Shown: piece by piece, positions 25,263-33,806 of the stretch
Numbering within the stretch: position 1 is the first letter of the stretch
Layout of the letters: each line of letters begins with the position of its first letter
Assembly (NCBI RefSeq): GCF_004014805.1
Contig: NZ_ATDN01000004.1
Coordinates: forward strand, 93,128 to 157,127
Source of the DNA: Mycolicibacterium elephantis DSM 44368
GTDB taxonomy: Bacteria; Actinomycetota; Actinomycetes; Mycobacteriales; Mycobacteriaceae
DNA: 64,000 bases
Reading direction: 5' to 3'
Position numbers and translations under genes: made by a program
Notes under the pieces: model-generated
Told to the model about the DNA's origin: nothing
Seen by the model: the letters and a program-made list of their open reading frames with translations, nothing else
Database searches by the model: none

Positions 25263-25318
25263 GACGTGGCTTCGCCAGCGCAGCCACCCACCGCCGGGAT
25301 TGGTTAGAAAGAGTCTCC

Positions 25319-26173
25319 ATGTCGGCTCCGCCGCTTTTCCGTCTCGCCGATGAGCGACGGGTGTCGGTGGTGCGCGACGTCGGCACGGTGATGCGGGTGC
25401 TCGAGGAGGACCCGGTCGGCTCCTGCATGGTCACCTCCCGGGTCGCCGAACACGGCGTCGAACCGTCGGCGATCGGCGGGGAACTGTGGACCCGGCGCAC
25501 GGTGAGCGAATCCCTGTGTTTCGCCGGGGCGAACCTCATCCCGCTGCGCGGTCAGGCCGCCGACCTGGAGGCGTTCGCCGACAAAGCGATGAGCACGGCG
25601 CGGCGGTGTTCGTCGCTGGTTGGTCGCGCCGAGCTGGTGCTGCCGATGTGGCAGCGACTGGAGGGTGCGTGGGGTGCCGCCCGCGACGTGCGTGAGAACC
25701 AGCCGCTGCTGGCATTGAGCTCGTCGCCGCGGTGCGCCACCGATCCGGCCGTGCGCCCGGTGCGTGCTGACGAACTCGACGCCTACCTGGTGGCCGCCAT
25801 CGACATGTTCATCGGTGAGGTCGGCATCGACCCGCGGATCGGCGACGGCGGGCGCGGCTACCGGCGCCGGGTGGCCGGGTTGATCGCGGCGGGCCGGGCG
25901 TGGGCGCGATTCGAGCGGGGCCAGGTGGTGTTCAAGGCCGAAATCGGTTCGCAGTCACCGTCCGTCGGGCAGATCCAGGGCGTGTGGGTGCACCCCGACT
26001 ACCGGGGCCGCGGGTTGGGCACGGCGGGCACCGCGACCCTGGCGTCGGCCATCGTGCGCAGCGGGCGCATCGCGAGCCTGTACGTCAACAGCTTCAACAC
26101 CGTTGCCCGCGCGACGTATGCGCGCATCGGCTTCACCGAAGTCGGCACGTTCGCGACGGTTCTGCTCGACTGA
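25319..26173 (+). CDS. GNAT-family acetyltransferase (DUF4081 plus GNAT)
   Basis: 284 residues. N-terminal DUF4081-type domain (about 1-130) followed by a GNAT domain with the acetyl-CoA-binding VWVHPDYRGRGLGTAG motif. This gene follows ispG in M. tuberculosis too (Rv2867c, as I recall). The acetyl acceptor is unknown. ATG 25319 has a weak AAAGAG upstream. Confidence 0.88.
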   Translation: MSAPPLFRLADERRVSVVRDVGTVMRVLEEDPVGSCMVTSRVAEHGVEPSAIGGELWTRRTVSESLCFAGANLIPLRGQAADLEAFADKAMSTARRCSSLVGRAELVLPMWQRLEGAWGAARDVRENQPLLALSSSPRCATDPAVRPVRADELDAYLVAAIDMFIGEVGIDPRIGDGGRGYRRRVAGLIAAGRAWARFERGQVVFKAEIGSQSPSVGQIQGVWVHPDYRGRGLGTAGTATLASAIVRSGRIASLYVNSFNTVARATYARIGFTEVGTFATVLLD

Positions 26174-26190
26174 CGGCGCCGGCCGCTCGT

Positions 26191-26196
26191 TACGCT
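26191..26196 (+). promoter_or_regulatory. -10 box TACGCT for GNAT-like gene
   Basis: TACGCT ends six bases before ATG 26203, without a Shine-Dalgarno: a leaderless start. Confidence 0.5.
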
Positions 26197-26202
26197 CAGC
26201 CC

Positions 26203-26862
26203 ATGACCGACGATGACCCGAGGGTGGCGCGCAGGGAGATCGCCGACGCGCTGATGCGTGCGCTCGAACACCGTCATGAACTGCTCGATGTCGTCGTCGA
26301 GGCCGAGGACTACGACGCGGCCATCGAGGCGATCGCGGCGCACCTCGACACGTCGGCCATGGCCGCCGAGGCGGTGCTGAGGCTGTCGTTCGACCGGCTC
26401 ACCAAGGTCGCGCGCCGCCGCATCGCCGCCGAACTCGAAGATCTCAACAATCAGCTCAGCTTCACCATGGGTGAGCCGGTCCGCCCGGTGGACACCCTGG
26501 TGCTGCGGCCGTTTCGGCCCGACGAGGACCGCGACGTCTTCGCGGCCCGCACCGCCGACGTGCAGGAGGCGGGGGACGGGTCGCGAGCACCCGCCGGGGA
26601 CCTCGACGACGAGATCCGGTCCGGGCTGGGGCGCGTCGACGCCGAAGAGGCGGCCTGGCTGGTGGCCGTGCACGGCACGCAGAAGGTCGGCATGGTCTTC
26701 GGCGATCTGGTGGCCGGCGAGGTCAACGTGCGAATCTGGATTCACCCCGACTTTCGTAAACGGGGTTACGGCACCGCCGCGCTGCGCAAGTCGCGCTCGG
26801 AGATGGCCGCCTACTTCCCGGCTGTGCCGCTGGTGGTTCGCGCCCCGGCCGCGGGGTCATAG
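26203..26862 (+). CDS. GNAT-like protein with N-terminal helical domain
   Basis: 219 residues. About 1-85 is an acidic/Ala-rich helical region. Its segment AAEAVLRLSFDRLTKVARRRI resembles the coiled-coil part of DNA gyrase subunit A where Leu-rich helices read AxxILDxxLxRLTxLE; this is a resemblance only. About 95-215 is a GNAT-type domain with IHPDFRKRGYGTAAL as CoA-binding loop. Function unknown. It has its own leaderless promoter just after the preceding GNAT gene. Confidence 0.75.
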   Translation: MTDDDPRVARREIADALMRALEHRHELLDVVVEAEDYDAAIEAIAAHLDTSAMAAEAVLRLSFDRLTKVARRRIAAELEDLNNQLSFTMGEPVRPVDTLVLRPFRPDEDRDVFAARTADVQEAGDGSRAPAGDLDDEIRSGLGRVDAEEAAWLVAVHGTQKVGMVFGDLVAGEVNVRIWIHPDFRKRGYGTAALRKSRSEMAAYFPAVPLVVRAPAAGS

Positions 26863-26944
26863 CGCGCGTCGTCCTGGATTGCCCCGAAGCGGGCGTCGGC
26901 TCCGGCGGCGCGGCTAGCCCCATCCGGCTGGGCGTCTCTGCGCT

Positions 26945-27005
26945 CGCGATTTCTACACCAAGGTCGTGCTCGCAGAAGAATCACGACCCTGGTGTAGATT
27001 TCGCG
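26945..27005. repeat. Long hairpin, 24-base arms
   Basis: Arms 26945-26968 and 26982-27005 match at 21 of 24 positions around a 13-base loop. The conserved part is TCTACACCA/TGGTGTAGA plus the GTCGTG/CACGAC inner end. It lies between the GNAT-like and penicillin-binding genes and may act as a terminator for the ispG region. It is unlike the other hairpin families here. Confidence 0.7.
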
Positions 27006-27030
27006 GACCTCTGCGCCGAGACCGACGCAT

Positions 27031-27081
27031 TGGCGAATTCCACTCGCACTTTCCCGCCCGTTCGTCGCTTTCGGCGTAAAG
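27031..27081 (+). repeat. Copy 1 of a ~50-bp element shared with 37476-37526
   Basis: Contains ACTCGCACTTT, CCGCCCGTT, CTTT and GGC blocks in the same order and spacing as at 37476-37526 (about 80% identity by eye). It lies 65 bases upstream of the penicillin-binding lipoprotein start. Role unknown; it could be a regulator site or a mobile remnant. The segment CGGCGTAAAGC is also repeated twice at its 3' side. Confidence 0.6.
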
Positions 27082-27131
27082 CTCGGCGTAAAGCGCCGGT
27101 GCGCCTACCGGAGTTTTAGGTCTCAGCTTCG

Positions 27132-27137
27132 TAACAT
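27132..27137 (+). promoter_or_regulatory. -10 box TAACAT for PBP lipoprotein gene
   Basis: TAACAT ends eight bases before ATG 27146. It suggests a near-leaderless transcript. Confidence 0.4.
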
Positions 27138-27145
27138 CTGCCCCA

Positions 27146-28951
27146 ATGGCAACTTCAGCATCACGAGTCGCGGGTCTGCTGGCGGTTGCGGCGCTGGTCG
27201 TCGGCCTCAGCGCGTGCACCCCGAGACCGAGCGGGCCCGAACCGACCGCCGAGAAGTTCTTCGCCGCGCTCTCGACCGGCGACACCGAGGCCGCCGCGCA
27301 GTTCAGCGACCGCCCCGCCGACGCGCGCCAAGCGCTCAACCAAGCGTGGGCCGGGCTGCAGGCCACCCACCTGGACGCGCTGATCCTGGGCTCCAAGTAC
27401 ACCGAGGACACCGGCAGCGTCACCTACCGCTACACCTGGCACCTGCCAAAGGACCGGACCTGGACCTACGACGGCCGGCTCAACATGGTCCGCGACGAAG
27501 GCAGCTGGAAGGTGCGCTGGAGCGCGACCGGGCTGCACCCGTCGCTCGGCGAGAACCAGACCTTCACGCTGCGCGCCGACCAGCCGCCGCGCGCAAAGGT
27601 CATCGAGCGCGGCGGCAGCGAGGTGCTGGTGCCGGGCTATCGCTACAGCTACTCGTTGGACGCCAAGGCGGCTGGAGAGGCGTTGATGCCGACCGCACGC
27701 GCCGTCGCCGACGCGCTGCGGCCGTTCGACCACACCATGGACCCGCAGCGGCTCGCCGAACTGGCCAGCTCGGCGAAAAAGCCTCTGCACCTGATCATCT
27801 TGAGCCAGGCCGATCACGACCGGGTGTCGGGCGCCATCGGCAAACGCCCCGGCGTGGTGATCACCCCGCAGGCGGCGTTGTTGCCCACCGACGAGACCTT
27901 CGCGCCGGCCATCATCGACCAGGTCAAGAACGCGGTGGTCGACGACCTCGATGGGCAACCGGGCTGGCGCGTGGTGACGGTCAACCAGAACGGCGTCGAC
28001 GTCGACGTGCTCCACGAGGTGCCCGGCGAACCCGCGCCGTCGATCAGGATCAGCATCGACCGGGCGGTGCAGAACGCCGCGCAGCAGTCCGTCAACACCA
28101 CCGGCAAGCAGGCGATGATCGTGGCGATCAAGCCGTCGACCGGTGAAATCCTCGCGGTGGCGCAGAACGCGGCCGCCGACGCCGAGGGGCTGATCGCCAC
28201 CACCGGCCTCTATCCACCGGGATCGACCTTCAAGATGGTCACCGCGGGCGCGGCCATCGAACGCGACATGGCCACGCCCAACACGCTGCTGCCGTGCCCG
28301 GGAACCATGGACATCGGGCATCGCACCGTCCCCAACTACGGCGGCTTCGACCTGGGCACCGTGCCGATGTCGCGGGCGTTCGCCAGTTCGTGCAACACGA
28401 CGTTCGCCGAGCTGGCCAGCCGGATGCCGCCGCGCGGGTTGACGAAGGCGGCCGCCAAATACGGCATCGGCGCCGACTTCGAGGTCGCGGGGCTGACCAC
28501 CGTTACGGGCTCGGTGCCGCCCACGGTGAACCTGGCCGAACGCACCGAGGACGGCTTCGGCCAGGGCAAGGTGCTGGCCAGCCCGTTCGGGATGGCGCTG
28601 GCCGCGGCCACCGTCGCAGCAGGCAAAACCCCTGTGCCGCAACTGATCCAGGGCCGCCAGACCGTCGTCCACGGCGAGCTGGAGCCGATCGGCGACAAAA
28701 TCCTCGACGGCCTGCGGCCGATGATGCGCCTGGTCGTGACCAACGGCACCGCAGAAGACCTGCAGGGCGCCGGCGACGTCCGCGGCAAGACCGGGGAGGC
28801 CGAGTTCGCCGGCGGATCGCATTCCTGGTTCGCCGGTTACCGCGGCGACCTGGCGTTCGCGGCGCTGATCGTCGGCGGCGGGTCATCGGAGTACGCGGTG
28901 CGGATGCTCAAAGGGATGCTCGACGCGCTGCCGCCGCACTATCAAGCCTGA
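27146..28951 (+). CDS. Penicillin-binding lipoprotein (D,D-transpeptidase)
   Basis: 601 residues. Lipobox LSAC (Cys24), an NTF2-like MecA_N domain (about 35-140), a dimerisation domain, and a C-terminal transpeptidase domain with SxxK at Ser360 (STFK), SxN at Ser415 (SCN) and KTG at Lys548. It should cross-link peptidoglycan from the outer membrane face. It corresponds to Rv2864c in M. tuberculosis by position and architecture (from memory). Class B, without a transglycosylase domain. Confidence 0.92.
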   Translation: MATSASRVAGLLAVAALVVGLSACTPRPSGPEPTAEKFFAALSTGDTEAAAQFSDRPADARQALNQAWAGLQATHLDALILGSKYTEDTGSVTYRYTWHLPKDRTWTYDGRLNMVRDEGSWKVRWSATGLHPSLGENQTFTLRADQPPRAKVIERGGSEVLVPGYRYSYSLDAKAAGEALMPTARAVADALRPFDHTMDPQRLAELASSAKKPLHLIILSQADHDRVSGAIGKRPGVVITPQAALLPTDETFAPAIIDQVKNAVVDDLDGQPGWRVVTVNQNGVDVDVLHEVPGEPAPSIRISIDRAVQNAAQQSVNTTGKQAMIVAIKPSTGEILAVAQNAAADAEGLIATTGLYPPGSTFKMVTAGAAIERDMATPNTLLPCPGTMDIGHRTVPNYGGFDLGTVPMSRAFASSCNTTFAELASRMPPRGLTKAAAKYGIGADFEVAGLTTVTGSVPPTVNLAERTEDGFGQGKVLASPFGMALAAATVAAGKTPVPQLIQGRQTVVHGELEPIGDKILDGLRPMMRLVVTNGTAEDLQGAGDVRGKTGEAEFAGGSHSWFAGYRGDLAFAALIVGGGSSEYAVRMLKGMLDALPPHYQA

Positions 28952-28970
28952 GTAGCCTGTCGACAGGGCT

Positions 28971-29555
28971 ATGACAGGGATCGATGACCACGCCTACATG
29001 CGGGTGTCCGACGCCGACCGCAACGGCACGTTGCGGCGGCTGCACAACGCCGTCGCGCTGGGCCTGATCGACATCGACGAGTTCGAGGAGCGCTCGGCGG
29101 CGGTGTCGCGGGCGCGGCTGCACTCAGACCTCGACGCGCTGGTCGACGACCTGCCCGGCCCAGGGGCGATCGTCACCTCGGCCGCCGACCGGGTGGAGCT
29201 GCGCGGGGTGCTCGGCTCGCTCAAGCGCCAGGGTGAGTGGACCGTGCCGACCCGGCTGGCGCTGCACCGCCGGATGGGCTCCATCGATCTCGACCTGACC
29301 AGGGCCCGCTTCGCCGGCCCGATGATCGTCATCGAGCTCGACCTCAAGTTCGGCGGGCTGGACATGCGGCTGCCCCTCGGTGCCAGCGCGTCGATCGACG
29401 ACGTCGAGGTGGTCGTCGGCAGCGCCCATGACCACCGTAAGGACGCACCCGCCGAGGGCAGGCCGCACGTCGTGCTCACCGGCAAGGTGGTGTGCGGTTC
29501 GGTGGACATCCGCGGGCCGCGCAAACCGTGGCGGTTCGGCCCGTTCGACCGCTAG
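28971..29555 (+). CDS. DUF1707 protein with LiaF-like C-terminal domain
   Basis: 194 residues. The N-terminal DUF1707 helical hairpin (MRVSDADRNGT, GLIDIDEFEER; about 9-62) resembles SHOCT modules, and the C-terminal beta-rich domain (about 85-190) resembles the cell-wall-stress (LiaF/DUF2154-like) fold. There is no membrane helix. Role unknown; association with the cell envelope is plausible from the adjacent PBP gene. Stop overlaps the convergent NTF2-like gene by four bases. Confidence 0.82.
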   Translation: MTGIDDHAYMRVSDADRNGTLRRLHNAVALGLIDIDEFEERSAAVSRARLHSDLDALVDDLPGPGAIVTSAADRVELRGVLGSLKRQGEWTVPTRLALHRRMGSIDLDLTRARFAGPMIVIELDLKFGGLDMRLPLGASASIDDVEVVVGSAHDHRKDAPAEGRPHVVLTGKVVCGSVDIRGPRKPWRFGPFDR

Positions 29556-29998
29556 CGCCGAAACAGCTGCGAACCGATGCGCACCAACCGGTCCCAGCCG
29601 GCCGGGCGCCCGACCAGCTTGCCGATCAACGGCGCCGAGTCGAAGTACGAAACCCGTTCGGCGATCAGGCCGCCGGTGAAGGTGAACCGGTCGACGGCAT
29701 CCCAGGAGATCGGCTTGCCGCCGTAGGTTCCGCTCAACGTGAACTCGATGAACACCTCGTGGCTGCCGTGCCCGACCCGGTGCACGTCGGCGTGCAGATC
29801 GGGCACCAGCGCGAACAGCCGCTGAAACGACTCCAGGCAGGCCTGCTTGCCGTGCAGGGTGCCCATCATCGGCTGGCGCAACACGATGTCGTCGCTCCAC
29901 AACGCCTCGTGTTTGGCCAGGTCGGGCTTGCGCCAGGCGTCGGCGAAGCGCTCGGCGAACCTGGCCGTGAACTCGTCGTCTACCTCGTCGATCGTCAT
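29552..29998 (-). CDS. SnoaL-like (NTF2 fold) protein
   Basis: 148 residues with the NTF2/SnoaL cone fold (helix [13 protein letters not shown], then strands [12 protein letters not shown] and [16 protein letters not shown]). Function unknown. ATG 29998 is used; GTG 30004 would add two residues. A -10 box TAGATT (30012-30007) lies eight bases before ATG 29998. Divergent from map. Confidence 0.82.
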   Translation of the reverse strand: MTIDEVDDEFTARFAERFADAWRKPDLAKHEALWSDDIVLRQPMMGTLHGKQACLESFQRLFALVPDLHADVHRVGHGSHEVFIEFTLSGTYGGKPISWDAVDRFTFTGGLIAERVSYFDSAPLIGKLVGRPAGWDRLVRIGSQLFRR

Positions 29999-30027
29999 CG
30001 CCACCGAATCTAGCCCGACGGGCCGAC

Positions 30028-30033
30028 TATTCT
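30028..30033 (+). promoter_or_regulatory. -10 box TATTCT for map
   Basis: TATTCT ends six bases before ATG 30040: a leaderless start on the strand opposite the NTF2-like gene. Confidence 0.5.
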
Positions 30034-30039
30034 GGCGTC

Positions 30040-30897
30040 ATGCCTGTTCGCACCGCCCTTCGCCCCGGCGTGGTGTCACCGCCACGTCCGGTGCCCAAGC
30101 ACATCGCCCGCCCGGAGTACGTGGGCAAACCGACGGTGCGGGAGGGCAGCGAACCGTGGGTGCAGACGCCCGAGGTGATCGAGAAGATGCGTATCGCCGG
30201 CCGGATCGCCGCCGGCGCGCTTGCCGAGGCGGGCAAGGCCGTCGAGCCGGGGGTCACCACCGACGAACTGGACCGCATCGCCCACGAGTACATGGTCGAT
30301 CACGGCGCCTACCCGTCGACGCTCGGCTACAAGGGCTACCCGAAGTCGTGTTGCACGTCGCTCAACGAGATCATCTGCCACGGCATCCCGGACTCGACCG
30401 TCATCGAGGACGGTGACATCGTCAACATCGACGTCACCGCCTACATCCACGGGGTGCACGGTGACACCAACGCCACCTTCCTGGCCGGCAACGTCTCCGA
30501 GGAGCACCGGCTGCTGGTCGAACGCACCCGCGAGGCCACGATGCGCGCGATCAAGGCCGTCAAACCGGGACGGCAGCTGTCGATCGTCGGCCGGGTCATC
30601 GAGTCGTACGCAAACCGGTTCGGCTACAACGTGGTTCGCGACTTCACCGGGCACGGCATCGGCACCACCTTCCACAACGGGCTGGTGGTGCTGCACTACG
30701 ATCAGCCGGCCGTGGAGACCGTGCTGGAGCCCGGGATGACGTTCACCATCGAACCGATGATCAACCTCGGCGGGCTGGACTATGAGATCTGGGACGACGA
30801 CTGGACCGTGGCCAACAAGGACAAGAAGTGGACCGCGCAGTTCGAACACACCCTCGTGGTCACCGACGACGGCGCCGAAATCCTCACCGAGCTGTGA
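30040..30897 (+). CDS. map: Methionine aminopeptidase, type I with N-terminal extension
   Basis: 285 residues. After a Pro-rich N-terminal extension of about 40 residues (the Ic form found in actinobacteria) comes the pita-bread peptidase fold. Metal ligands sit in [19 protein letters not shown] (two Asp), TGHGIG (His), TIEPMI (Glu) and QFEHT (Glu). It removes initiator Met from nascent proteins. It corresponds to mapB in M. tuberculosis. Leaderless ATG. Confidence 0.95.
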   Translation: MPVRTALRPGVVSPPRPVPKHIARPEYVGKPTVREGSEPWVQTPEVIEKMRIAGRIAAGALAEAGKAVEPGVTTDELDRIAHEYMVDHGAYPSTLGYKGYPKSCCTSLNEIICHGIPDSTVIEDGDIVNIDVTAYIHGVHGDTNATFLAGNVSEEHRLLVERTREATMRAIKAVKPGRQLSIVGRVIESYANRFGYNVVRDFTGHGIGTTFHNGLVVLHYDQPAVETVLEPGMTFTIEPMINLGGLDYEIWDDDWTVANKDKKWTAQFEHTLVVTDDGAEILTEL

Positions 30898-30904
30898 CCG
30901 CCTT

Positions 30905-30972
30905 CCCGCGAACAGACGCGAAAACCCCCTCAAGCCCCCCAATTCGGGGGATTTCACGTCTGCTCGCGCGGG
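30905..30972. repeat. Dispersed inverted repeat, family I (copy at map 3' end)
   Basis: Left arm 30905-30929 (CCCGCGAACAGACGCGAAAA then a C-run) pairs with right arm 30946-30972 (G-run, then TTTCACGTCTGCTCGCGCGGG) with small gaps. Located just after the map stop codon; probably a terminator. Related copies are at 21620, 38988 and 47124. Confidence 0.7.
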
Positions 30973-31031
30973 CCCGGCTCGCCCCGGGGACATGAGCCGC
31001 GCGGGCCCGGCTCGCCCCGGGGACATGAGCC
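30966..31031 (+). repeat. 33-bp tandem duplication at cobQ start
   Basis: Two identical 33-base units, 30966-30998 and 30999-31031, starting at the edge of the preceding hairpin repeat. Each unit holds a GGGGAC-ATGAGC start site. The unit is eleven codons, so the reading frame stays open through both copies. Confidence 0.9.
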
Positions 31032-32524
31032 GCGCGCTGCTCGTCGCCGGCACCACATCCGACGCCGGCAAGTCGATGGTGGTCGCGGGCCTGTGCCGGT
31101 TGCTGTCGCGCAAGGGGATCCGGGTGGCGCCGTTCAAGGCGCAGAACATGTCCAACAACTCGGCCGTCACCGTGGACGGCGGCGAGATCGGGCGGGCCCA
31201 GGCCGTGCAGGCGCGCGCCGCCGGTCTGGCCCCGCACACCCGGTTCAACCCGATCCTGCTCAAGCCCGGCAGCGACCGCACCTCGCAACTGGTGGTGCGG
31301 GGCCAGGTGACCGACACCGTGCGCGCCAAGGACTACTTCACCCACAGGGAACGCCTCGCGGCCGTCGTCACCGACGAATTGCACCGGCTGCAAAGCGAAT
31401 TCGACGCCGTCATCTGTGAAGGCGCGGGCTCACCAGCCGAGATCAACTTGCGGGCAACCGATCTGGCCAATATGGGGCTGGCCCGAGCGGCGAACCTGCC
31501 GGTCATCGTGGTGGGGGACATCGACCGCGGCGGGCTGCTGGCCCACCTGTACGGCACGGTCGCGGTGCTCGACGCCGAGGACCAGCGGCTCATCGCCGGG
31601 TTCGTGGTCAACAAGTTCCGCGGTGACCCGTCGCTGCTGGCGCCGGGCCTGGATCAGTTGCAGCAGTTGACCGGTCGGCCGACCTACGGCGTCATACCCT
31701 ATGCCGACGGGCTGTGGCTGGACACCGAGGACTCCGTCTCCGTGCTCGCGCAACAGGTGCTCGGAGATCCGCAGCCGCCGCACGGCTCCCAGTGGCTGCG
31801 GGTGGCCGCGATCCGGTTGCCGCGCATCTCCAACACCACCGACGTCGAGGCGCTGGCGTGCGAACCCGGCGTGCTGGTGCGCTGGGTCGCCGATCCCGCC
31901 GAGCTGGCCGACGCCGACGTCGTCGTGATCCCGGGCAGCAAGGCCACCGTCACCGACCTGGATTGGCTGCGCAGACGCGGGCTGGCCCAGCGCATCTGTG
32001 CGCACGTCGACGCCGGTAAACCCGTGCTCGGGGTGTGTGGCGGCTTTCAGATGCTGTGTCGGCGCATCGACGACGCAGTGGAGTCCTGGGCGGGTGCGAC
32101 CAGCGGGCTGGGGTTGCTCGACGCCGACATCGAGTTCGCCGCCGACAAGACCCTGCGCCACCACGATTCGCCGCTGCACGGCTACGAGATCCACCACGGC
32201 CAACTCACGCGCTGCGCCGACGACGACTGGGTGGCCGGCGAAACCCGCGTCGGCGTGCGGCATGCGACGGTGTTCGGCACCCACTGGCACGGGCTGCTGG
32301 ACAACAACGAGGTTCGGCGGCAATGGCTTTCGGAGGTGGCCGCGGCCGCGGGCCGGACCGGTTTCGTGGTCGCCGACGACGTCGACGTCCCCGCGCGTCG
32401 CGACGGCCAGCTCGACGTGATGGCCGACCTGCTGGCCGCCCATCTCGACGTCGACGCGGTGCTGAACCTGCTCGACAGCGGCCCGCCGCGGCGGCCGACG
32501 ATCACGACGGGGCTGACACCGTGA
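31025..32524 (+). CDS. cobQ: Cobyric acid synthase
   Basis: 499-residue glutamine-dependent amidase that converts four side-chain carboxylates of adenosylcobyrinate a,c-diamide to amides in B12 synthesis. The N-terminal ATP-binding domain has TTSDAGKS, and the C-terminal class I amidotransferase domain has the nucleophile Cys in GVCGGFQML and His in GTHWHGL. ATG 31025 is in the second copy of the 33-bp duplication; ATG 30992 in the first copy would add eleven residues ([11 protein letters not shown]). The TGA overlaps the next GTG. Confidence 0.95.
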   Translation: MSRALLVAGTTSDAGKSMVVAGLCRLLSRKGIRVAPFKAQNMSNNSAVTVDGGEIGRAQAVQARAAGLAPHTRFNPILLKPGSDRTSQLVVRGQVTDTVRAKDYFTHRERLAAVVTDELHRLQSEFDAVICEGAGSPAEINLRATDLANMGLARAANLPVIVVGDIDRGGLLAHLYGTVAVLDAEDQRLIAGFVVNKFRGDPSLLAPGLDQLQQLTGRPTYGVIPYADGLWLDTEDSVSVLAQQVLGDPQPPHGSQWLRVAAIRLPRISNTTDVEALACEPGVLVRWVADPAELADADVVVIPGSKATVTDLDWLRRRGLAQRICAHVDAGKPVLGVCGGFQMLCRRIDDAVESWAGATSGLGLLDADIEFAADKTLRHHDSPLHGYEIHHGQLTRCADDDWVAGETRVGVRHATVFGTHWHGLLDNNEVRRQWLSEVAAAAGRTGFVVADDVDVPARRDGQLDVMADLLAAHLDVDAVLNLLDSGPPRRPTITTGLTP

Positions 32525-33177
32525 GGCGGCGCTGTGCCGCGGCGGCGCTGCTCGTCGCGATGCTGGCCGGGTGCACGCACCAGATCGCGGGCACCGCGAC
32601 CTGGCCCGGGGCTCGGCTGGACGAAGTCCTGCTCACCGCCGATGATCTGCCGGCCGGCGTGCAGTACGAGCGCACCAGCGACGGAGCCGGCGAGCCCGAG
32701 GGCGGCCTCACCGCGCCGGCCATGGTGTCCAAACCGCCCGGCTGCTCCGACGGTCTCACCCGCGTGATCGCCGACTCCGGTGAGCGCGGCCCGACCGCGG
32801 AGTACCTCGTCGGCTACGACGGCGCCCGGATGGTCATCACGGTGCTCACCTGGGCCCTGGACCTGGACCGGTTGGCCGCGACCGCCGATCGGTGCGCCCA
32901 CTTCGAGACGTTCTTCGACCCATCGTCTCCCGGCATCCCGATCACCACCACCCGGCTGGCGACACCGCGTGAGCACGCCCTGGTGTATCAACAGACGATG
33001 CGGTTGGGCGACACCGACAACACCGCCTACTTCTCCTTCGAAAACGTCGGCTCGATGGCGGTTTTCGGCGTCGCCTTTCCCACCCCGAACCCCACCGTCG
33101 CGGTCAAAGGTTCGCTGCCGCAGACTTTTCTGGACCTCACGGCCCAACAGGCCGAGCGCATCGAGTCGGCATCATGA
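32521..33177 (+). CDS. Putative lipoprotein of unknown function
   Basis: 218 residues; signal peptide with lipobox LAGC (Cys at about residue 18), no membrane helix afterwards. The mature part has two pairs of Cys and a mixed alpha/beta pattern. It resembles the extracellular sensor-like domains of mycobacterial lipoproteins of the PknH/LppH kind in general layout, but this is tentative. GTG 32521 overlaps the cobQ stop. No role in B12 synthesis is implied. Confidence 0.7.
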   Translation: MRRRCAAAALLVAMLAGCTHQIAGTATWPGARLDEVLLTADDLPAGVQYERTSDGAGEPEGGLTAPAMVSKPPGCSDGLTRVIADSGERGPTAEYLVGYDGARMVITVLTWALDLDRLAATADRCAHFETFFDPSSPGIPITTTRLATPREHALVYQQTMRLGDTDNTAYFSFENVGSMAVFGVAFPTPNPTVAVKGSLPQTFLDLTAQQAERIESAS

Positions 33178-33227
33178 AGGCGGCCGTCGCTCGTGTCAAA
33201 ACCCACCCGCCGCCGGGCGACCCGCGC

Positions 33228-33233
33228 TAGCGT
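33228..33233 (+). promoter_or_regulatory. -10 box TAGCGT for alpha/beta-fold gene
   Basis: TAGCGT ends six bases before GTG 33240, without a Shine-Dalgarno: a leaderless start. Confidence 0.5.
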
Positions 33234-33239
33234 GGCCCA

Positions 33240-33803
33240 GTGCCGTCCTCCATGGTCACCGTCGACGGGTTCAGCGTGCCCGTCGAGGTCGCCGGGCCCG
33301 ACAAGGGCTCGGTCGTCCTGCTGTTGTGCGCCGCGCACCACGCGCCGGCGACATACGCGGCGGTGTGTCAGCGGTTGCACACCGCGTCGCTGCGGACGAT
33401 CACCGTCGGCGCGGACCCGCGGCTGACGGCCAAGTCGGTGATCGGCATCCTCGACGCGCTCGAGGTGAAGTGGGCGCTGTTGGTGGGGGATCGCGTCGGC
33501 GCCGAGTTGGCGTGGGAGCTTGCCGCCACCCGACTGGACCGGTTCATCGGGTTGGTCGTGATCGACCGCGGCCACCCCCGCGTCGCGGACGTGTCCGGGG
33601 TGGTACGCGACGAGCACTGCCCGCCGGTGGAGCTCAACACCACCGCGCTGGTCAGCTCGTCACCCGCGCGGGCGGTCGCCAAAGCCAGCCAGCGCTACGT
33701 GTACGGCGACTACCGAATGGTCGACCTGCTGCGCCGGCGCAACGCGGAGGACTCGACCGCGCAGTTGGCCGCCGAGATCGTGATGCGCTCCAGCACCTGG
33801 TAG
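33240..33803 (+). CDS. Small alpha/beta-hydrolase-fold protein lacking the Ser nucleophile
   Basis: 187 residues. The strand-turn-helix that normally carries GxSxG reads VGDRVGAELAWELA, with Arg where Ser belongs, and no clear catalytic His follows. The protein is also shorter than a full hydrolase (usually 250 or more). It is therefore probably non-catalytic or a remnant that is still expressed from its own promoter. It faces the osmolyte operon tail to tail. Confidence 0.7.
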   Translation: MPSSMVTVDGFSVPVEVAGPDKGSVVLLLCAAHHAPATYAAVCQRLHTASLRTITVGADPRLTAKSVIGILDALEVKWALLVGDRVGAELAWELAATRLDRFIGLVVIDRGHPRVADVSGVVRDEHCPPVELNTTALVSSSPARAVAKASQRYVYGDYRMVDLLRRRNAEDSTAQLAAEIVMRSSTW

Positions 33804-33806
33804 CCC

